Shown in pieces: positions 24,878 to 33,524 of a DNA stretch of 64,000 bases (position 1 is its first letter; each line of letters begins with the position of its first letter). Location: positions 1 to 64,000 of the forward strand of contig JAHHHD010000012.1 of the NCBI GenBank assembly GCA_019359505.1, read 5' to 3'. The notes beneath the pieces were generated by a model. The model was not told the DNA's origin and did not search any database. It saw only the letters and a list, made by a program, of their open reading frames with translations. Source of the stretch: Drouetiella hepatica Uher 2000/2452. Lineage in GTDB: Bacteria > Cyanobacteriota > Cyanobacteriia > Elainellales > Elainellaceae. The position numbers and the translations under genes were made by a program.

Positions 24878-26260
24878 CTAGACTCTCTCTAAAAAGGCAG
24901 CGCATTCCACATGGGGGGTTTGGGGGAAGAAGTCTGCGGGACGAACTCGCGTGATGCGATAGCTCTGGCTCAGCAGCTTGAGGTCGCGCGCCAAGGTTGA
25001 GGAATTGCAGCTTACGTAAACAATGCGATCGGGCAGGATGCTGAGTAAGGTGGCAATGACGCTTGGATCGCAGCCTTTGCGGGGCGGATCGAGCAGCACA
25101 ATATCTGGGTGAACCTCTAGCTGAGGCAGCAGAGCCTCAACGGTGCCAACTTGAAAGGTGACATTAGTAATGCCGTTCAATGCCGCATTCACCTGAGCCT
25201 GTTCGACGGCTTCGGGTTGCACCTCTAAAGCGATCGCCGCTTTGAGAAACTTTGCCAACGGCAGGGTCATTGTGCCAATGCCACAGTAGGCATCGACCAG
25301 CACTTCGTGACCTTGTAGATTTAGCTCAGACTCGATCGCCTTGAGCAACCCTTCTGCCTGTTCGGTGTTCACCTGAAAGAAGGTGTTGGGCTGAATTTGA
25401 AACTTCAGTCCGGCAAATTCTTCGGTCAAGTAGCCTTGTCCAATAATGCACTGCGTCTCTGCCCCAAAGATGGCGTTAGTGCGATCGGGATTCAAGTTTA
25501 AACAAATGCCCACCAGCTCAGGATATTTTGTCATCCAGGTTTGAGCCTGTTCTTCTAACCCGATGAGATTTCCTTCTTTCGTCACCAGCGTCATCAGCAC
25601 TTCACCTGTCCGTCGCCCCACCCGCAAGCTCAAGTGGCGCAATTTGCCGCGATGTTTGGCTTCGTCATAGATACCCCAGCCGCGCTCCTGGATGTCTTGC
25701 TTGATCTGCGCCAAGAAAGGATTGAAGCGATCGTCTTGAATGGGGCACTGGTTGAGGTTAATCAACTGATGGCTGCCCTTCTGGTAGTAGCCCGCCTGAA
25801 CTTGCCCAGTTGCCGATCGCATCAGCGGATAGGTCGTCTTGTTGCGATAGCCCAGCGGTGCAGAGATGGCCAAGACTGAATCAATGGGGATGTCGGCAAA
25901 GCCGCCGATACGTTCTAGATCTTGAATAATTAGGTTGCGCTTTGCCTGGAGCTGAAAGTTGTAATCGACATGCTGCCACTGACAGCCGCCACACTTGTCG
26001 GCAACAATGCAGCCCGGTCGCACCCGATGCTCTGAGGCTTCTAAGACTTCCTGTAGCTTGCCGTAGGCATACTGAGGCTTGACTCGCATCAATCGTACCC
26101 GAACGCGATCGCCTGGAACGGTGTCTGGCACAAATACAACCCTGCCTTCCCAACGCCCAACGCCATCGCCATTGTTGCTTAGGTCAGCGATCGCGATCTC
26201 TAGTAGCTGCCCCTGCTGCCATTCGGATGGCAATTCAGATTGTAATGTTTCGGTTTCCAT
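24878..26260 (-). CDS. rlmD: 23S rRNA (uracil-C5) methyltransferase RlmD/RumA type
   Basis: A 460-residue TrmA/RlmD-family enzyme. A TRAM domain (residues 15-75, IADLSNNGDGVGRWEGRVVF) comes first. The 4Fe-4S cysteines lie in PGCIVADKCGGCQWQH (about 82-97) with a fourth in NLNQCPIQD. The SAM-binding region is LVDAYCGIGTMTLPLA near 310, followed by DIVLLDPPRKGCDP near 385 and the catalytic Cys in YVSCNSST near 416. It methylates a uridine of 23S rRNA (U1939 or U747 equivalent). SCNS replaces the usual SCNP. Single gene, convergent with the barrel protein gene. Confidence 0.92.
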   Translation of the reverse strand: METETLQSELPSEWQQGQLLEIAIADLSNNGDGVGRWEGRVVFVPDTVPGDRVRVRLMRVKPQYAYGKLQEVLEASEHRVRPGCIVADKCGGCQWQHVDYNFQLQAKRNLIIQDLERIGGFADIPIDSVLAISAPLGYRNKTTYPLMRSATGQVQAGYYQKGSHQLINLNQCPIQDDRFNPFLAQIKQDIQERGWGIYDEAKHRGKLRHLSLRVGRRTGEVLMTLVTKEGNLIGLEEQAQTWMTKYPELVGICLNLNPDRTNAIFGAETQCIIGQGYLTEEFAGLKFQIQPNTFFQVNTEQAEGLLKAIESELNLQGHEVLVDAYCGIGTMTLPLAKFLKAAIALEVQPEAVEQAQVNAALNGITNVTFQVGTVEALLPQLEVHPDIVLLDPPRKGCDPSVIATLLSILPDRIVYVSCNSSTLARDLKLLSQSYRITRVRPADFFPQTPHVECAAFLERV

Positions 26261-26334
26261 ACTCTCAATCCTACTCCCCTAGCTCCATTGCTGACTATTA
26301 GGCAGTTCGTTGACTCCATAGGGTGGATTGCTTA

Positions 26335-26502
26335 AGCGAAATTAGGAAAGGCTGAAGCAGAATTGATAAAGCCTTAAGCAAAATCAGGAAACGAGTTAGC
26401 AAAATCAGGAAACGAGTTAGCAAAATCAGAAAACGAGTTAGCAAAATTAAGCAAGGCTTGAGCAAAATCAGGAAACAAGTCAGCAAAATTAAGCAAGGCT
26501 GA
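26335..26502. repeat. 21-bp minisatellite, eight units
   Basis: Eight consecutive units of exactly 21 bases start with AGC at 26335, 26356, 26377, 26398, 26419, 26440, 26461 and 26482. The consensus is AGCAAAATCAGGAAACGAGTT. The middle units are nearly identical and the outer ones diverged. A partial ninth follows. It translates on the minus strand as a heptad-like FANSFPD repeat, but no start or signal supports a gene. Confidence 0.92.
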
Positions 26503-27056
26503 AGCAAAACCAATCAGCGCTTTGGCGATCGCTGTGAAAGGGTGTTTGAAAAGTGTCAATGACTATCCAAACTGCCCCCACATTCCCCAATTCTGGGGGA
26601 CTGTGAACAAGAATTGAGTCGAAAGCTTCCTGAAACTGTGGGGTTGGGGAGCAAAGGCGGAACATTTGAATCTTTCCAGATATCTTTATAAGGGCTAGAG
26701 CGATCGCTAGATTGCTTCTGGAGCTTAGCCGGGAGGGGGGAGTGAAATCTCGATATGACTCCTTATTGCTTGAGCTTAGACTAAGGCTACGCAATGTACA
26801 ACTTTCCTGAAACACCGTAGAAACAGCCCTCACCCTAGCCCTCTCCCAGCAGATGATGAAATTCAGCGCTGGTTGTGGGAGTCCAAAGATCTCAGTAGTG
26901 TTGTCTGATAAGCTTGACCCTATCAGCAGCGATGAGTGAATCTATAGCTCAGCGTAATATGCCCATGCACACCGATCGCAGAGAGCCGATTGGTTGTAAT
27001 GGAGCAGTGATACTGGTGCGGGTAAAGGTGATGTTAAGTGGTACGGAGTTAGATGA
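26503..27056. other. Intergenic, no gene seen
   Basis: Beyond the minisatellite the region holds diffuse low-complexity pieces: CCCCCACATTCCCCAATTCTGGGGG near 26573-26601 (imperfect dyad) and the common cyanobacterial CCCTCACCCTAGCCCTCTCCC near 26829. Reading frames present here have no start signal or family resemblance. The promoter of the FkbM gene should lie in the last 100 bases. Confidence 0.4.
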
Positions 27057-27881
27057 ATGAATGATGGTCTAGTTTCCATAAAAAAGATAACCAAGAAGGT
27101 GCTTCCCTCTCCTCTCCTTCAGATTCTGCGAAGAGCGCTTGGCAAAGATGATCCATCTCGCTACGCTTCGCTTCCTCGATATAAGGGCAGATCTGAAACA
27201 GTGTTGCAGTGCTGCATTTCCTATAACAGACATGGGGGCTACTGTGTACCGTTGTCATCTCTTCATCGACCCGCCACACAGAAGATTTTATCGGGTAGAG
27301 TCTGGGAACCTAAAACCATTGAGTTCATAACAAGTCATTGTGGATCAGGTGACGTTATCCACGCAGGCACCTATTTTGGCGACTTTGTCCCGGCGCTCTC
27401 TAGAAAATGTTCTCCTCATGCAAAAATTTGGGCATTTGAACCCCATCCAGAAAGCCATCAATGCGCGCTGATTACGATCGCCCTCAACAGCCTCCGCAAT
27501 GTGGAGCTTATCAATGCTGGTTTAGGTTCTCAACAAAGTTCTATGTCGCTGGTGGTCGCTGACCAAGCGGGTCAATCGTTTGGAGGAGGCAGCAAACTCG
27601 CCGAATCAGAGGATGACTTTGTGGGTCAGGCGATTGAAGTGAAAATCTTAAGAATAGATGATGTTATTCCTCCTGATAGAAACGTATCAATTATACAGTT
27701 GGATGTGGAAGGCTTTGAACAACAGGCACTAGAAGGGGCGATCGCAACTATTAAGAGGTGCAAACCCATACTTATCCTAGAAAGTCTTCCCCATGAAGAT
27801 TGGCTATCTGCAAATCTTCTCCCGATTGGATACAAGATCACGGGGAAGATTCATGCTAATTCAATCCTTTCGATTTCTTAG
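27057..27881 (+). CDS. FkbM-family methyltransferase
   Basis: A 274-residue SAM-dependent methyltransferase. The fold's signature parts are GSGDVIHAGTYFGDFVPAL (motif I region, about 97-115), KIWAFEPHPESHQ (123-135), NVELINAGLGSQ, VKILRIDDVI and SIIQLDVEGFEQQALEGA (about 218-235), all typical of FkbM proteins. They O-methylate sugars, lipids or small molecules, often in surface-polysaccharide contexts. The N-terminal 60 residues are basic and variable. The gene stands alone between two non-coding repeat regions, so its substrate cannot be inferred. A hairpin follows at 27917. Confidence 0.87.
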   Translation: MNDGLVSIKKITKKVLPSPLLQILRRALGKDDPSRYASLPRYKGRSETVLQCCISYNRHGGYCVPLSSLHRPATQKILSGRVWEPKTIEFITSHCGSGDVIHAGTYFGDFVPALSRKCSPHAKIWAFEPHPESHQCALITIALNSLRNVELINAGLGSQQSSMSLVVADQAGQSFGGGSKLAESEDDFVGQAIEVKILRIDDVIPPDRNVSIIQLDVEGFEQQALEGAIATIKRCKPILILESLPHEDWLSANLLPIGYKITGKIHANSILSIS

Positions 27882-27916
27882 TTTTCAGCACAGTAATTTC
27901 TCCAGCCGCCCTCAAG

Positions 27917-27957
27917 TTGAGCATTAGCTGAATTAGAAAAACTCAGCTAATGCTCAA
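27917..27957 (+). terminator. Hairpin downstream of FkbM gene
   Basis: Perfect 15-base arms TTGAGCATTAGCTGA and TCAGCTAATGCTCAA with an 11-base A-rich loop, 36 bases after the stop. There is no clear U-tract, so termination is probable rather than certain. Confidence 0.6.
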
Positions 27958-27959
27958 GC

Positions 27960-28453
27960 TTGGCGCTCTCAAACTCAATTGGAGCTTCCATACAATTAGA
28001 TCTTGCTCAAGCAAAATTTGTACATCAAAGCTCAAAATCAACATTTACTTGAGCAAAATCTAGTTTTGTTCAAGCAAAACCTGTGAACAAGAACTCAAAA
28101 TCAGCTTTGCCCTAAAAACTGGGTGAGTAGCGGAGGGCTGATGCTCAATTTGGTTCAGCCCTTCGCTACCTCTATTCAATCGATCGCCTTCCCTTAGCCG
28201 TTGGTGGGTCGATGCTGAGTGATTCTGGTAAAAAAACGCTTAGTTAGTAGATCTAATGTGGAGTAGGTAAGATCACTGGCTTCGTTGACAGACGGATGAA
28301 AATAGTTTGCCTGTTTGTGCGTATCAACGATATTATTGAGCGTGAGAATGATCTCTTACTCAATTCGTGCAGTGGTTCTATTCTGAGGGAATAATTGTCT
28401 AAATAGTAGTCAACCCTCAACTCTAGCGTGTCTTTAATGGAGAATATAAAGCG
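27960..28453. other. Intergenic with AGCAAAATC-type repeats and a hairpin
   Basis: 27990-28105 holds degenerate CTCAAGCAAAATT, GAGCAAAATC and CTCAAAATCA motifs that echo the 26335 minisatellite unit. At 28127-28169 arms GTAGCGGAGGGCTGA and TCAGCCCTTCGCTAC (one mismatch) form a 15-base hairpin. The remainder up to the next gene is AT-rich and shows no frame with a start signal. Confidence 0.5.
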
Positions 28454-28768
28454 ATGAGAAATCGATCTATTGTTGCTTCTTTGCTGGCTATGGTTGTGTC
28501 TGAATTTGCGATCGCTGGCATCGTTCATGCAGCAGGTATCCCTCTACTTAACTATACTTGCCCTACGGGGATTGAAGTTCACGCTGATGAAGGGGGCTAC
28601 TTTTACATCAACGGGGAAGAGGCGAAGCTTCAAAAATTCAGTGAAACTTACTACGAGGCTACCCTTCGCCGTATCACGGTCTCGGTCACTTTAAATCCCG
28701 ATGGCACCACAAATATGTCTTACACAAGACGTAATGGGGCTAATGGTATTTGCACAGCTCGAACCTAA
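28454..28768 (+). CDS. Small secreted hypothetical protein
   Basis: A 104-residue protein with a signal peptide (MRNRSIVASLLAMVV, cleavage probably after VHAA near residue 27). The mature part holds two Cys (YTCPTGIEV and GICTART), likely a disulfide, with a beta-rich pattern (GGYFYINGEEAKLQKF, ITVSVTLNPDG). The size and YxC opening recall MliC-type lysozyme inhibitors, but key positions cannot be aligned with confidence, so no function is claimed. GGAG lies 15 bases before the ATG. A 10-base-arm terminator follows at 28779. Confidence 0.72.
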   Translation: MRNRSIVASLLAMVVSEFAIAGIVHAAGIPLLNYTCPTGIEVHADEGGYFYINGEEAKLQKFSETYYEATLRRITVSVTLNPDGTTNMSYTRRNGANGICTART

Positions 28769-28778
28769 CTCAACATCT

Positions 28779-28807
28779 GAGTCGTACTCGTTTGACCAGT
28801 ACGACTC
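28779..28807 (+). terminator. Terminator of small secreted protein gene
   Basis: Arms GAGTCGTACT and AGTACGACTC with a nine-base loop, ten bases after the stop codon and followed by AAAAAGCTTT. Confidence 0.6.
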
Positions 28808-28981
28808 AAAAAGCTTTGAGCATTGCAAGCGTAAAATATTTTACTGATTAATCCACAAATTTACGATCGCCACTGGCTTGATGATAAAAGCGATCGTCAA
28901 GCCATTTTTACACGCAAAGATTCTACTGATTCACCTTAATTGACAAACTATAGGAAAGGATTCTGTCTATCTACCCAAATC

Positions 28982-29043
28982 AGGGTGTTATACGAAAACT
29001 TTCGGTATATTTGCCTTCTCTAGGGTGTTATACAGAAGCTTTC
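28982..29043 (+). promoter_or_regulatory. 22-bp direct repeats 40 bp apart upstream of cyclase gene
   Basis: Two copies, 28982-29003 and 29022-29043, share AGGGTGTTATAC, then AA, then CTTTC (19 of 22 identical). They are offset by exactly 40 bases, about four helical turns. They lie 55-116 bases upstream of the cyclase start and could be paired operators or duplicated promoter parts (both contain TTATAC). Confidence 0.5.
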
Positions 29044-29097
29044 AGCCTAATAGTAGTTATGTTTCAAGCTAAATTCTAAAATAAGTGACGGAACAAA

Positions 29098-29757
29098 ATG
29101 AGTAGATTAATAGATCTAAGCCACACAATTGAGGACGGACTAATAACCTATAAAGGTTTGCCTGCCCCAGTGATTTGCGACTATTTGAGCCGAGAAGCAT
29201 CAAAAAAGATTTATGCGGAAGGGACAACCTTTCAAATTGGACTAATCGAAATGTGTTCAAATACGGGAACCTATCTAGATTCACCTTTCCATCGTTACGA
29301 AAATGGAAAAGATATCTCTGAGCTTAACCTTGAATCAATGGCAAGTTTAGTGGCTGTCAAAGTGATTGTTCCTGAAAACATTACCGCTATAAATGAAGAA
29401 TATTTTCGCGATATTAATGTGTTAGGCAAGGCTGTTCTCGTTCAGACAGGTTGGTCTAGACATTGGAATACAGGGCAATATTATGAAGGACATCCTTATT
29501 TGACCGAGGATGCAGCTCGATTCTTGAAGAATAACGGAGCGAAATTAGTTGGCATTGATACTTACAATATTGATGATGTAAGTGGAAAAGAACGTCCTGT
29601 TCACTCAGTACTGCTTGGCTCAGACATTCTGATTGTTGAGCATATGTGTAACCTTGAGGCGGTGCCTAGTAGTGGCTTTAAATTCTATGCTGTACCAGTA
29701 AAAGTTAAAGGTTTCGGCACGTTTCCAGTGCGCGCATTTGCGGAAATTGCAACATAA
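29098..29757 (+). CDS. Cyclase/kynurenine-formamidase-like protein, altered metal motif
   Basis: A 219-residue member of the cyclase family (metal-dependent hydrolases related to kynurenine formamidase and isatin hydrolase). It opens with RLIDLSHTIEDGLITYKGLP and includes VLVQTGWSRHWN, LVGIDTYNIDD and ILIVEHMCNL, all family landmarks. The HxGTHxDxPxH signature is here N55-T-G57-T-Y59-L-D61-S-P63-F-H65, so two of the metal-binding histidines are Asn and Tyr. The second half carries the usual acidic residues. The enzyme may bind metal differently or act as a non-catalytic relative. Composition is AT-richer than core genes. An attC-like structure begins six bases after the stop. Confidence 0.85.
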   Translation: MSRLIDLSHTIEDGLITYKGLPAPVICDYLSREASKKIYAEGTTFQIGLIEMCSNTGTYLDSPFHRYENGKDISELNLESMASLVAVKVIVPENITAINEEYFRDINVLGKAVLVQTGWSRHWNTGQYYEGHPYLTEDAARFLKNNGAKLVGIDTYNIDDVSGKERPVHSVLLGSDILIVEHMCNLEAVPSSGFKFYAVPVKVKGFGTFPVRAFAEIAT

Positions 29758-29760
29758 TAT

Positions 29761-29838
29761 CGCGCTGCACCGAAACGTTTGAATATGGTTGGTTAAGTTG
29801 TAAGAGTCATCTGCGTCCGGTGAGTGCGAACGTTAGCT
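29761..29838 (+). repeat. attC-like structure, site 1
   Basis: Left arm CGCGCTGCACCGAAACG (29761-29777) pairs imperfectly with right arm CGTCCGGTGAGTGCG (29814-29828), with unpaired bases on one side. The right end runs into GTTAGCT (29832), close to the GTTRRRY cassette core. It starts within four bases of the cyclase stop. A near-copy with the same spacing lies at 35815. Confidence 0.5.
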
Positions 29839-29900
29839 TCAGCAACGATTGTTGAATTCATTACCCAAAGTATCTAGCCAAGCAGATTTAACGATTAGTC

Positions 29901-31712
29901 ATGCCTCAAATTGGTAAAACCGAAAGAATTATTAAGCTCAATGAAAGGTTTGACACTGCCGATGCGGCACCCGTGCTTTCTGCCAACGGACGGTTCTTGG
30001 CATTTGCATACGATTTGGGTAATTTAGTCCCTAATGATCCAGCAGGGGAAGGCTCAGACGTATTTTTGCTCGATTTAGTGACAAAGCAAATCCAACTCGT
30101 ATCTATTTCTTCTCAAGGGGCTAACGGCGATCGCTTTGCCTTCTATGACTCTATCAGCATTTCTGGCGATGGTCGATATGTGGCCTTTGCTTCCGATGCG
30201 ACAAATCTGGTGCCAAGTGATCTTAATGGAGAAACCGATGTCTTTGTGAGGGATATTCTGACGGGTACAACGACTCTGGCTTCCGTTAGTTCCAACGGTA
30301 GTCAACTCGCTGCCAATACACGGGATTTTAATCTCAGACCCGCAATTTCTGCGAACGGGCAGTTTGTGGCGTTTCAATCTGAAGCCAATAATCTTGTCTC
30401 AAATGATACTAATAATGATGATCAAGATATTTTTGTTCGAGATTTAAGGGCGGGAACAACGACTCGCGTTTCCGTTAATTCTCGCGGCGAACAGTCAAAG
30501 CCTTGGAACCGTATAGCTTCAGCCGACTCGCGATCTCCTTCAATTTCAGGCGACGGTAGATTTGTAGCATTCGAATCAAATGCTATTAATCTCGACAGCC
30601 GCGATACGGGAGCCAACAACTTTGATATCTTTGTGCATGATCGCCAAACAAGCCAAACTCAGCAAGTTTCAGTCAATTCTCAAGGGTCTGTAGCAGTCGG
30701 AGAAAGTTCTCAAGAAACTACAATTGGATTCTCAAAAACGAGTGGGTCAAGTAATGCAGTAATTTCAGCAAATGGTCGCTATGTGGTGTTTCAATCTGGT
30801 GCGACTAATCTCATCCCCAACGATAACAACGATCGGGTGGATATCTTTCGCCATGATCTACAAACGGGTGAAACAGGATTGGTTTCGGTGGGGTTGAACG
30901 GAAGTCTGGCAAATGCAGGCAGCCGTATTGGTTTTAGTCGAAATGGAGCAATTTCCAGCGATGGGCGCTATGTCGTTTTTCAATCATTAGCCAGTAATTT
31001 AGTTCCTAATGACGTTAATAACGCATTGGATGTGTTCGTTCGTGACATGGTAGCGGGCACCACTGAACGAGTGTCAGTCAACTCTAATGGACAGGAAGCA
31101 GTAGGGGGTCGTCCAGCCACCGCATCAGGCGATGGCACTATTTCTGATGACGGACGATACATCGCGTTTCTATCTCAAAGCGCGAACTTAGTTGATGATG
31201 TCTCTGCTCCCTTGGGTGTTGATATTTATCTACGCGATCGCTTAGCAACATCTGATAATCTTGACAATAACGACAACCCCAATTCTGGGAAAGCAATAGT
31301 CGGTAATGCTGGCAAAAACCGCCTAGTGGGTGGCAAAGGAGATGATTCGCTGAGTGGTTTGAACGGTAACGATCGCTTAATTGGTGGCGCTGGCAATGAT
31401 TTGTTGCTTGGCGGGGCGGGTCGTGACCAATTTATCTATACGCAGCTTAGCGATCGGCAAGACCAGATTTTAGACTTTAAACCGCGCCAAGACAAAATTG
31501 TGCTAGAAGGCTTACTCGATCGCGTTGTGCGAGGCGGATATTCTGGTGGCAATGCAATTGCCAAGGGCTATGTCAAGTTTCAACACATTGGGAACGACAC
31601 CCAAATTATAATTGATCGTAACGGTAGAAAACCAGGAGAGATTACGCCTCTTGCGACAGTAAATGACATATCGATTACAAAGCTAAAGCAACCCTACAAC
31701 TTTATTTTTTAG
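29901..31712 (+). CDS. Beta-propeller (TolB/PD40-like) protein with RTX calcium repeats
   Basis: A 603-residue protein. Residues 1-445 comprise about seven copies of a 55-70-residue unit with core SADGRYVAFxSxAxNLVPND, then DVFVRDxxTGTTxxVSV, typical of TolB/PD40 propeller repeats. Residues 470-515 hold RTX nonapeptides (GGKGDDSLSGLNGNDRL, GGAGNDLLLGGAGRD), which bind calcium outside the cell. The C-terminal 85 residues (DFKPRQDKIVLEG) resemble the end domain common in type I secreted cyanobacterial proteins. There is no N-terminal signal peptide, which fits a C-terminal type I secretion signal. An adhesin, enzyme-carrier or surface role is likely but not demonstrable. An attC-like structure follows. 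Confidence 0.85.
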   Translation: MPQIGKTERIIKLNERFDTADAAPVLSANGRFLAFAYDLGNLVPNDPAGEGSDVFLLDLVTKQIQLVSISSQGANGDRFAFYDSISISGDGRYVAFASDATNLVPSDLNGETDVFVRDILTGTTTLASVSSNGSQLAANTRDFNLRPAISANGQFVAFQSEANNLVSNDTNNDDQDIFVRDLRAGTTTRVSVNSRGEQSKPWNRIASADSRSPSISGDGRFVAFESNAINLDSRDTGANNFDIFVHDRQTSQTQQVSVNSQGSVAVGESSQETTIGFSKTSGSSNAVISANGRYVVFQSGATNLIPNDNNDRVDIFRHDLQTGETGLVSVGLNGSLANAGSRIGFSRNGAISSDGRYVVFQSLASNLVPNDVNNALDVFVRDMVAGTTERVSVNSNGQEAVGGRPATASGDGTISDDGRYIAFLSQSANLVDDVSAPLGVDIYLRDRLATSDNLDNNDNPNSGKAIVGNAGKNRLVGGKGDDSLSGLNGNDRLIGGAGNDLLLGGAGRDQFIYTQLSDRQDQILDFKPRQDKIVLEGLLDRVVRGGYSGGNAIAKGYVKFQHIGNDTQIIIDRNGRKPGEITPLATVNDISITKLKQPYNFIF

Positions 31713-31755
31713 TAAAAAATTGTATTAAACTAAGGAAAATATAAATATGATTAAT

Positions 31756-31843
31756 AGCTAACGTTGCCCATGCTTTTCAACCGTCGAGAGGTTATTAGTT
31801 TGAGTTCAAGGTTATCTACGGCGAATGGTAGGCAACGTTGGAT
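31756..31843 (+). repeat. attC-like structure, site 2
   Basis: AGCTAAC (31756-31762) opens the element and GTTGGAT (31837-31843, an exact GTTRRRY match) closes it. Inside, AACGTTGCCCAT (31760-31771) pairs with ATGGTAGGCAACGTT (31825-31839), leaving three bases unpaired on one strand. The length of 88 bases and position 43 bases after a stop codon match integron attC sites. The sequence differs from the other two sites except for this architecture. Confidence 0.45.
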
Positions 31844-31956
31844 CTTCAACACAGCTTTGAGCATTGGAATTGCCAAATTTTATTACGCTTACCAGCCTTA
31901 ACATTTCCGTTGCATTATACAAAGCAGTCTTCACTAGATTCTTGAATAGTTTTCCT

Positions 31957-33408
31957 ATGCCTCTACGCCAGTTATTTGCCCTTCTGAGCTTAACAACATC
32001 TGGATTAGTTATTCAAGCACCCCTGCTGGTCGCGCAAACTCCTGTCTCAAATAATAGAGATCAATTACAACAAGAATGCATTATTCATAGTCCCGTAGAT
32101 ATATTTGCGGGCCGATATCTTTACTCGCCATTATTATCACTTGCTCCGCCTGATCCTAACCCTGAACCACCTCGTCAAATACCTGATAATTCATCGCCCG
32201 CTGAAGCGGAAATGCGTGAAGCAATTGATCTTAATCCTACAGACATAAATAACTATTCTCAGTTAACAAATTTCCTTGAAGACGCTGATCGACTGCCTGA
32301 AGCAATTAGTATCTATCGTCAATGGATTCAAAATGCACCTCTATCACGTTTGCCTTACATTCGCCTGGGGAGCGTACTGTTAAAACAAGGGGAAATTGAT
32401 GAAGCAATCAGTACCTATCGCAGAGGACTTCAAGTTCAGTTAGGGGCTGATGAGGTTCATCTTTTTGACATTTTGTCGCCGTCGAGATTCCACATCGCAA
32501 TTGGAGACTTATTGCAACTTCAAGGGAAAGAATCAGAAGCTCTAGAGAGTTATATTCAGGGTGTTGAGCAAAATTTTGCTGCCACAACTATGGGTAATGG
32601 CGTATTGGGAAATTCCCGCCCTGATGCCAGAGAATATCAACAGATGCTAGACGTACAGCAGGCAGAGCGCATCTATCGCAATCTCATCCAGGCGTTGCCT
32701 AACGTAGCGTTTGGATATTACAGATTGACCGAACTTCTAGCATCACAGAACCGCTTTGACGAGGCGATCGCTCTGTATCGAAGCTGGATTCCTCTTGCGC
32801 CGGATCCGCCGATCATCAATGATCTAAACTTTAATATCCGACCAGACCAATACTTAGCAGATCTGATACAGCGAAAGGCAACCCATCTCAGAGAAATGGG
32901 TGATTTTAATGGGGAAGTTGCGACTTACCGTACCCTTATAGAGATTCAACCAGAAGACAGTTTTAATCGTGTCTATTTGGCCAAGGTTTTAGTTGAAAAA
33001 GGCGACTTGGAGACAGCCGCGGATGAATATCGTCAATTGACTAGCGAGAATCCAAGCCGGGGTGTTTTTCACGTAGTGTTGGGCACTATACTCCATTGTC
33101 AGGGCGATACAAATGGCGCATTTTTAGCCTATACTCAGGCTGCTTCATTGAGAGAATCGGAGCTGCCTGGATATCACTTCCTAGGAAACTTAGAGGTGAA
33201 GCAGGGGAGATTAGAGGAAGCAGCTAGAGCTTATCGTAGAGTTTTAGAAATACATCATTTATCTGAATTAGGTTTGCTTTCTCCTGGAGAATTTCAGCAA
33301 TATGATGAACTTTTTCAACAGCGAAGGTGGCAAGAAGCTATCTCTTTTTATCAAGAGTTAGTTGAGTCTACACATTCAAATTCAATCTCTCCTCCATCCT
33401 TCCCTTAA
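31957..33408 (+). CDS. Exported TPR-repeat protein
   Basis: A 483-residue protein starting MPLRQLFALLSLTTSG with a signal peptide ending near LLVAQ (residue 27). From residue 110 on it is built of tetratricopeptide-type helices, e.g. DADRLPEAISIYRQWI, LKQGEIDEAISTYRRGL, LASQNRFDEAIALYRSWI, VEKGDLETAADEYRQL and VKQGRLEEAARAYRRVL, about eight repeats that form a protein-binding scaffold, here periplasmic. An upstream TTG at 31864 is in frame but would bury the signal peptide, so the ATG was chosen. It may work with the propeller/RTX protein upstream, but that is only adjacency. Confidence 0.82.
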   Translation: MPLRQLFALLSLTTSGLVIQAPLLVAQTPVSNNRDQLQQECIIHSPVDIFAGRYLYSPLLSLAPPDPNPEPPRQIPDNSSPAEAEMREAIDLNPTDINNYSQLTNFLEDADRLPEAISIYRQWIQNAPLSRLPYIRLGSVLLKQGEIDEAISTYRRGLQVQLGADEVHLFDILSPSRFHIAIGDLLQLQGKESEALESYIQGVEQNFAATTMGNGVLGNSRPDAREYQQMLDVQQAERIYRNLIQALPNVAFGYYRLTELLASQNRFDEAIALYRSWIPLAPDPPIINDLNFNIRPDQYLADLIQRKATHLREMGDFNGEVATYRTLIEIQPEDSFNRVYLAKVLVEKGDLETAADEYRQLTSENPSRGVFHVVLGTILHCQGDTNGAFLAYTQAASLRESELPGYHFLGNLEVKQGRLEEAARAYRRVLEIHHLSELGLLSPGEFQQYDELFQQRRWQEAISFYQELVESTHSNSISPPSFP

Positions 33409-33524
33409 AACCTGAATAGGACTTACGAACTTGATGCTTAAAACTTATTGCAGGCATGGGGACGTTGCTTCAGACTATTAGCGCAAAAAATACTGTTGTC
33501 GAGCCAAGCACCAAGGAATCAACG

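Noticed and set aside
26335-26502. CRISPR array
   Set aside because: Repeats are directly contiguous 21-mers without unique spacers and there are no cas genes; it is a minisatellite.
26374-26559. Minus-strand protein with FANSFPD repeats
   Set aside because: It is the translation of the minisatellite; no start signal, no homologous fold, and length depends on repeat number.
26489-26833. 114-residue minus-strand frame
   Set aside because: Low-complexity composition, no ribosome-binding site, no family resemblance; it lies in a region rich in short repeats.
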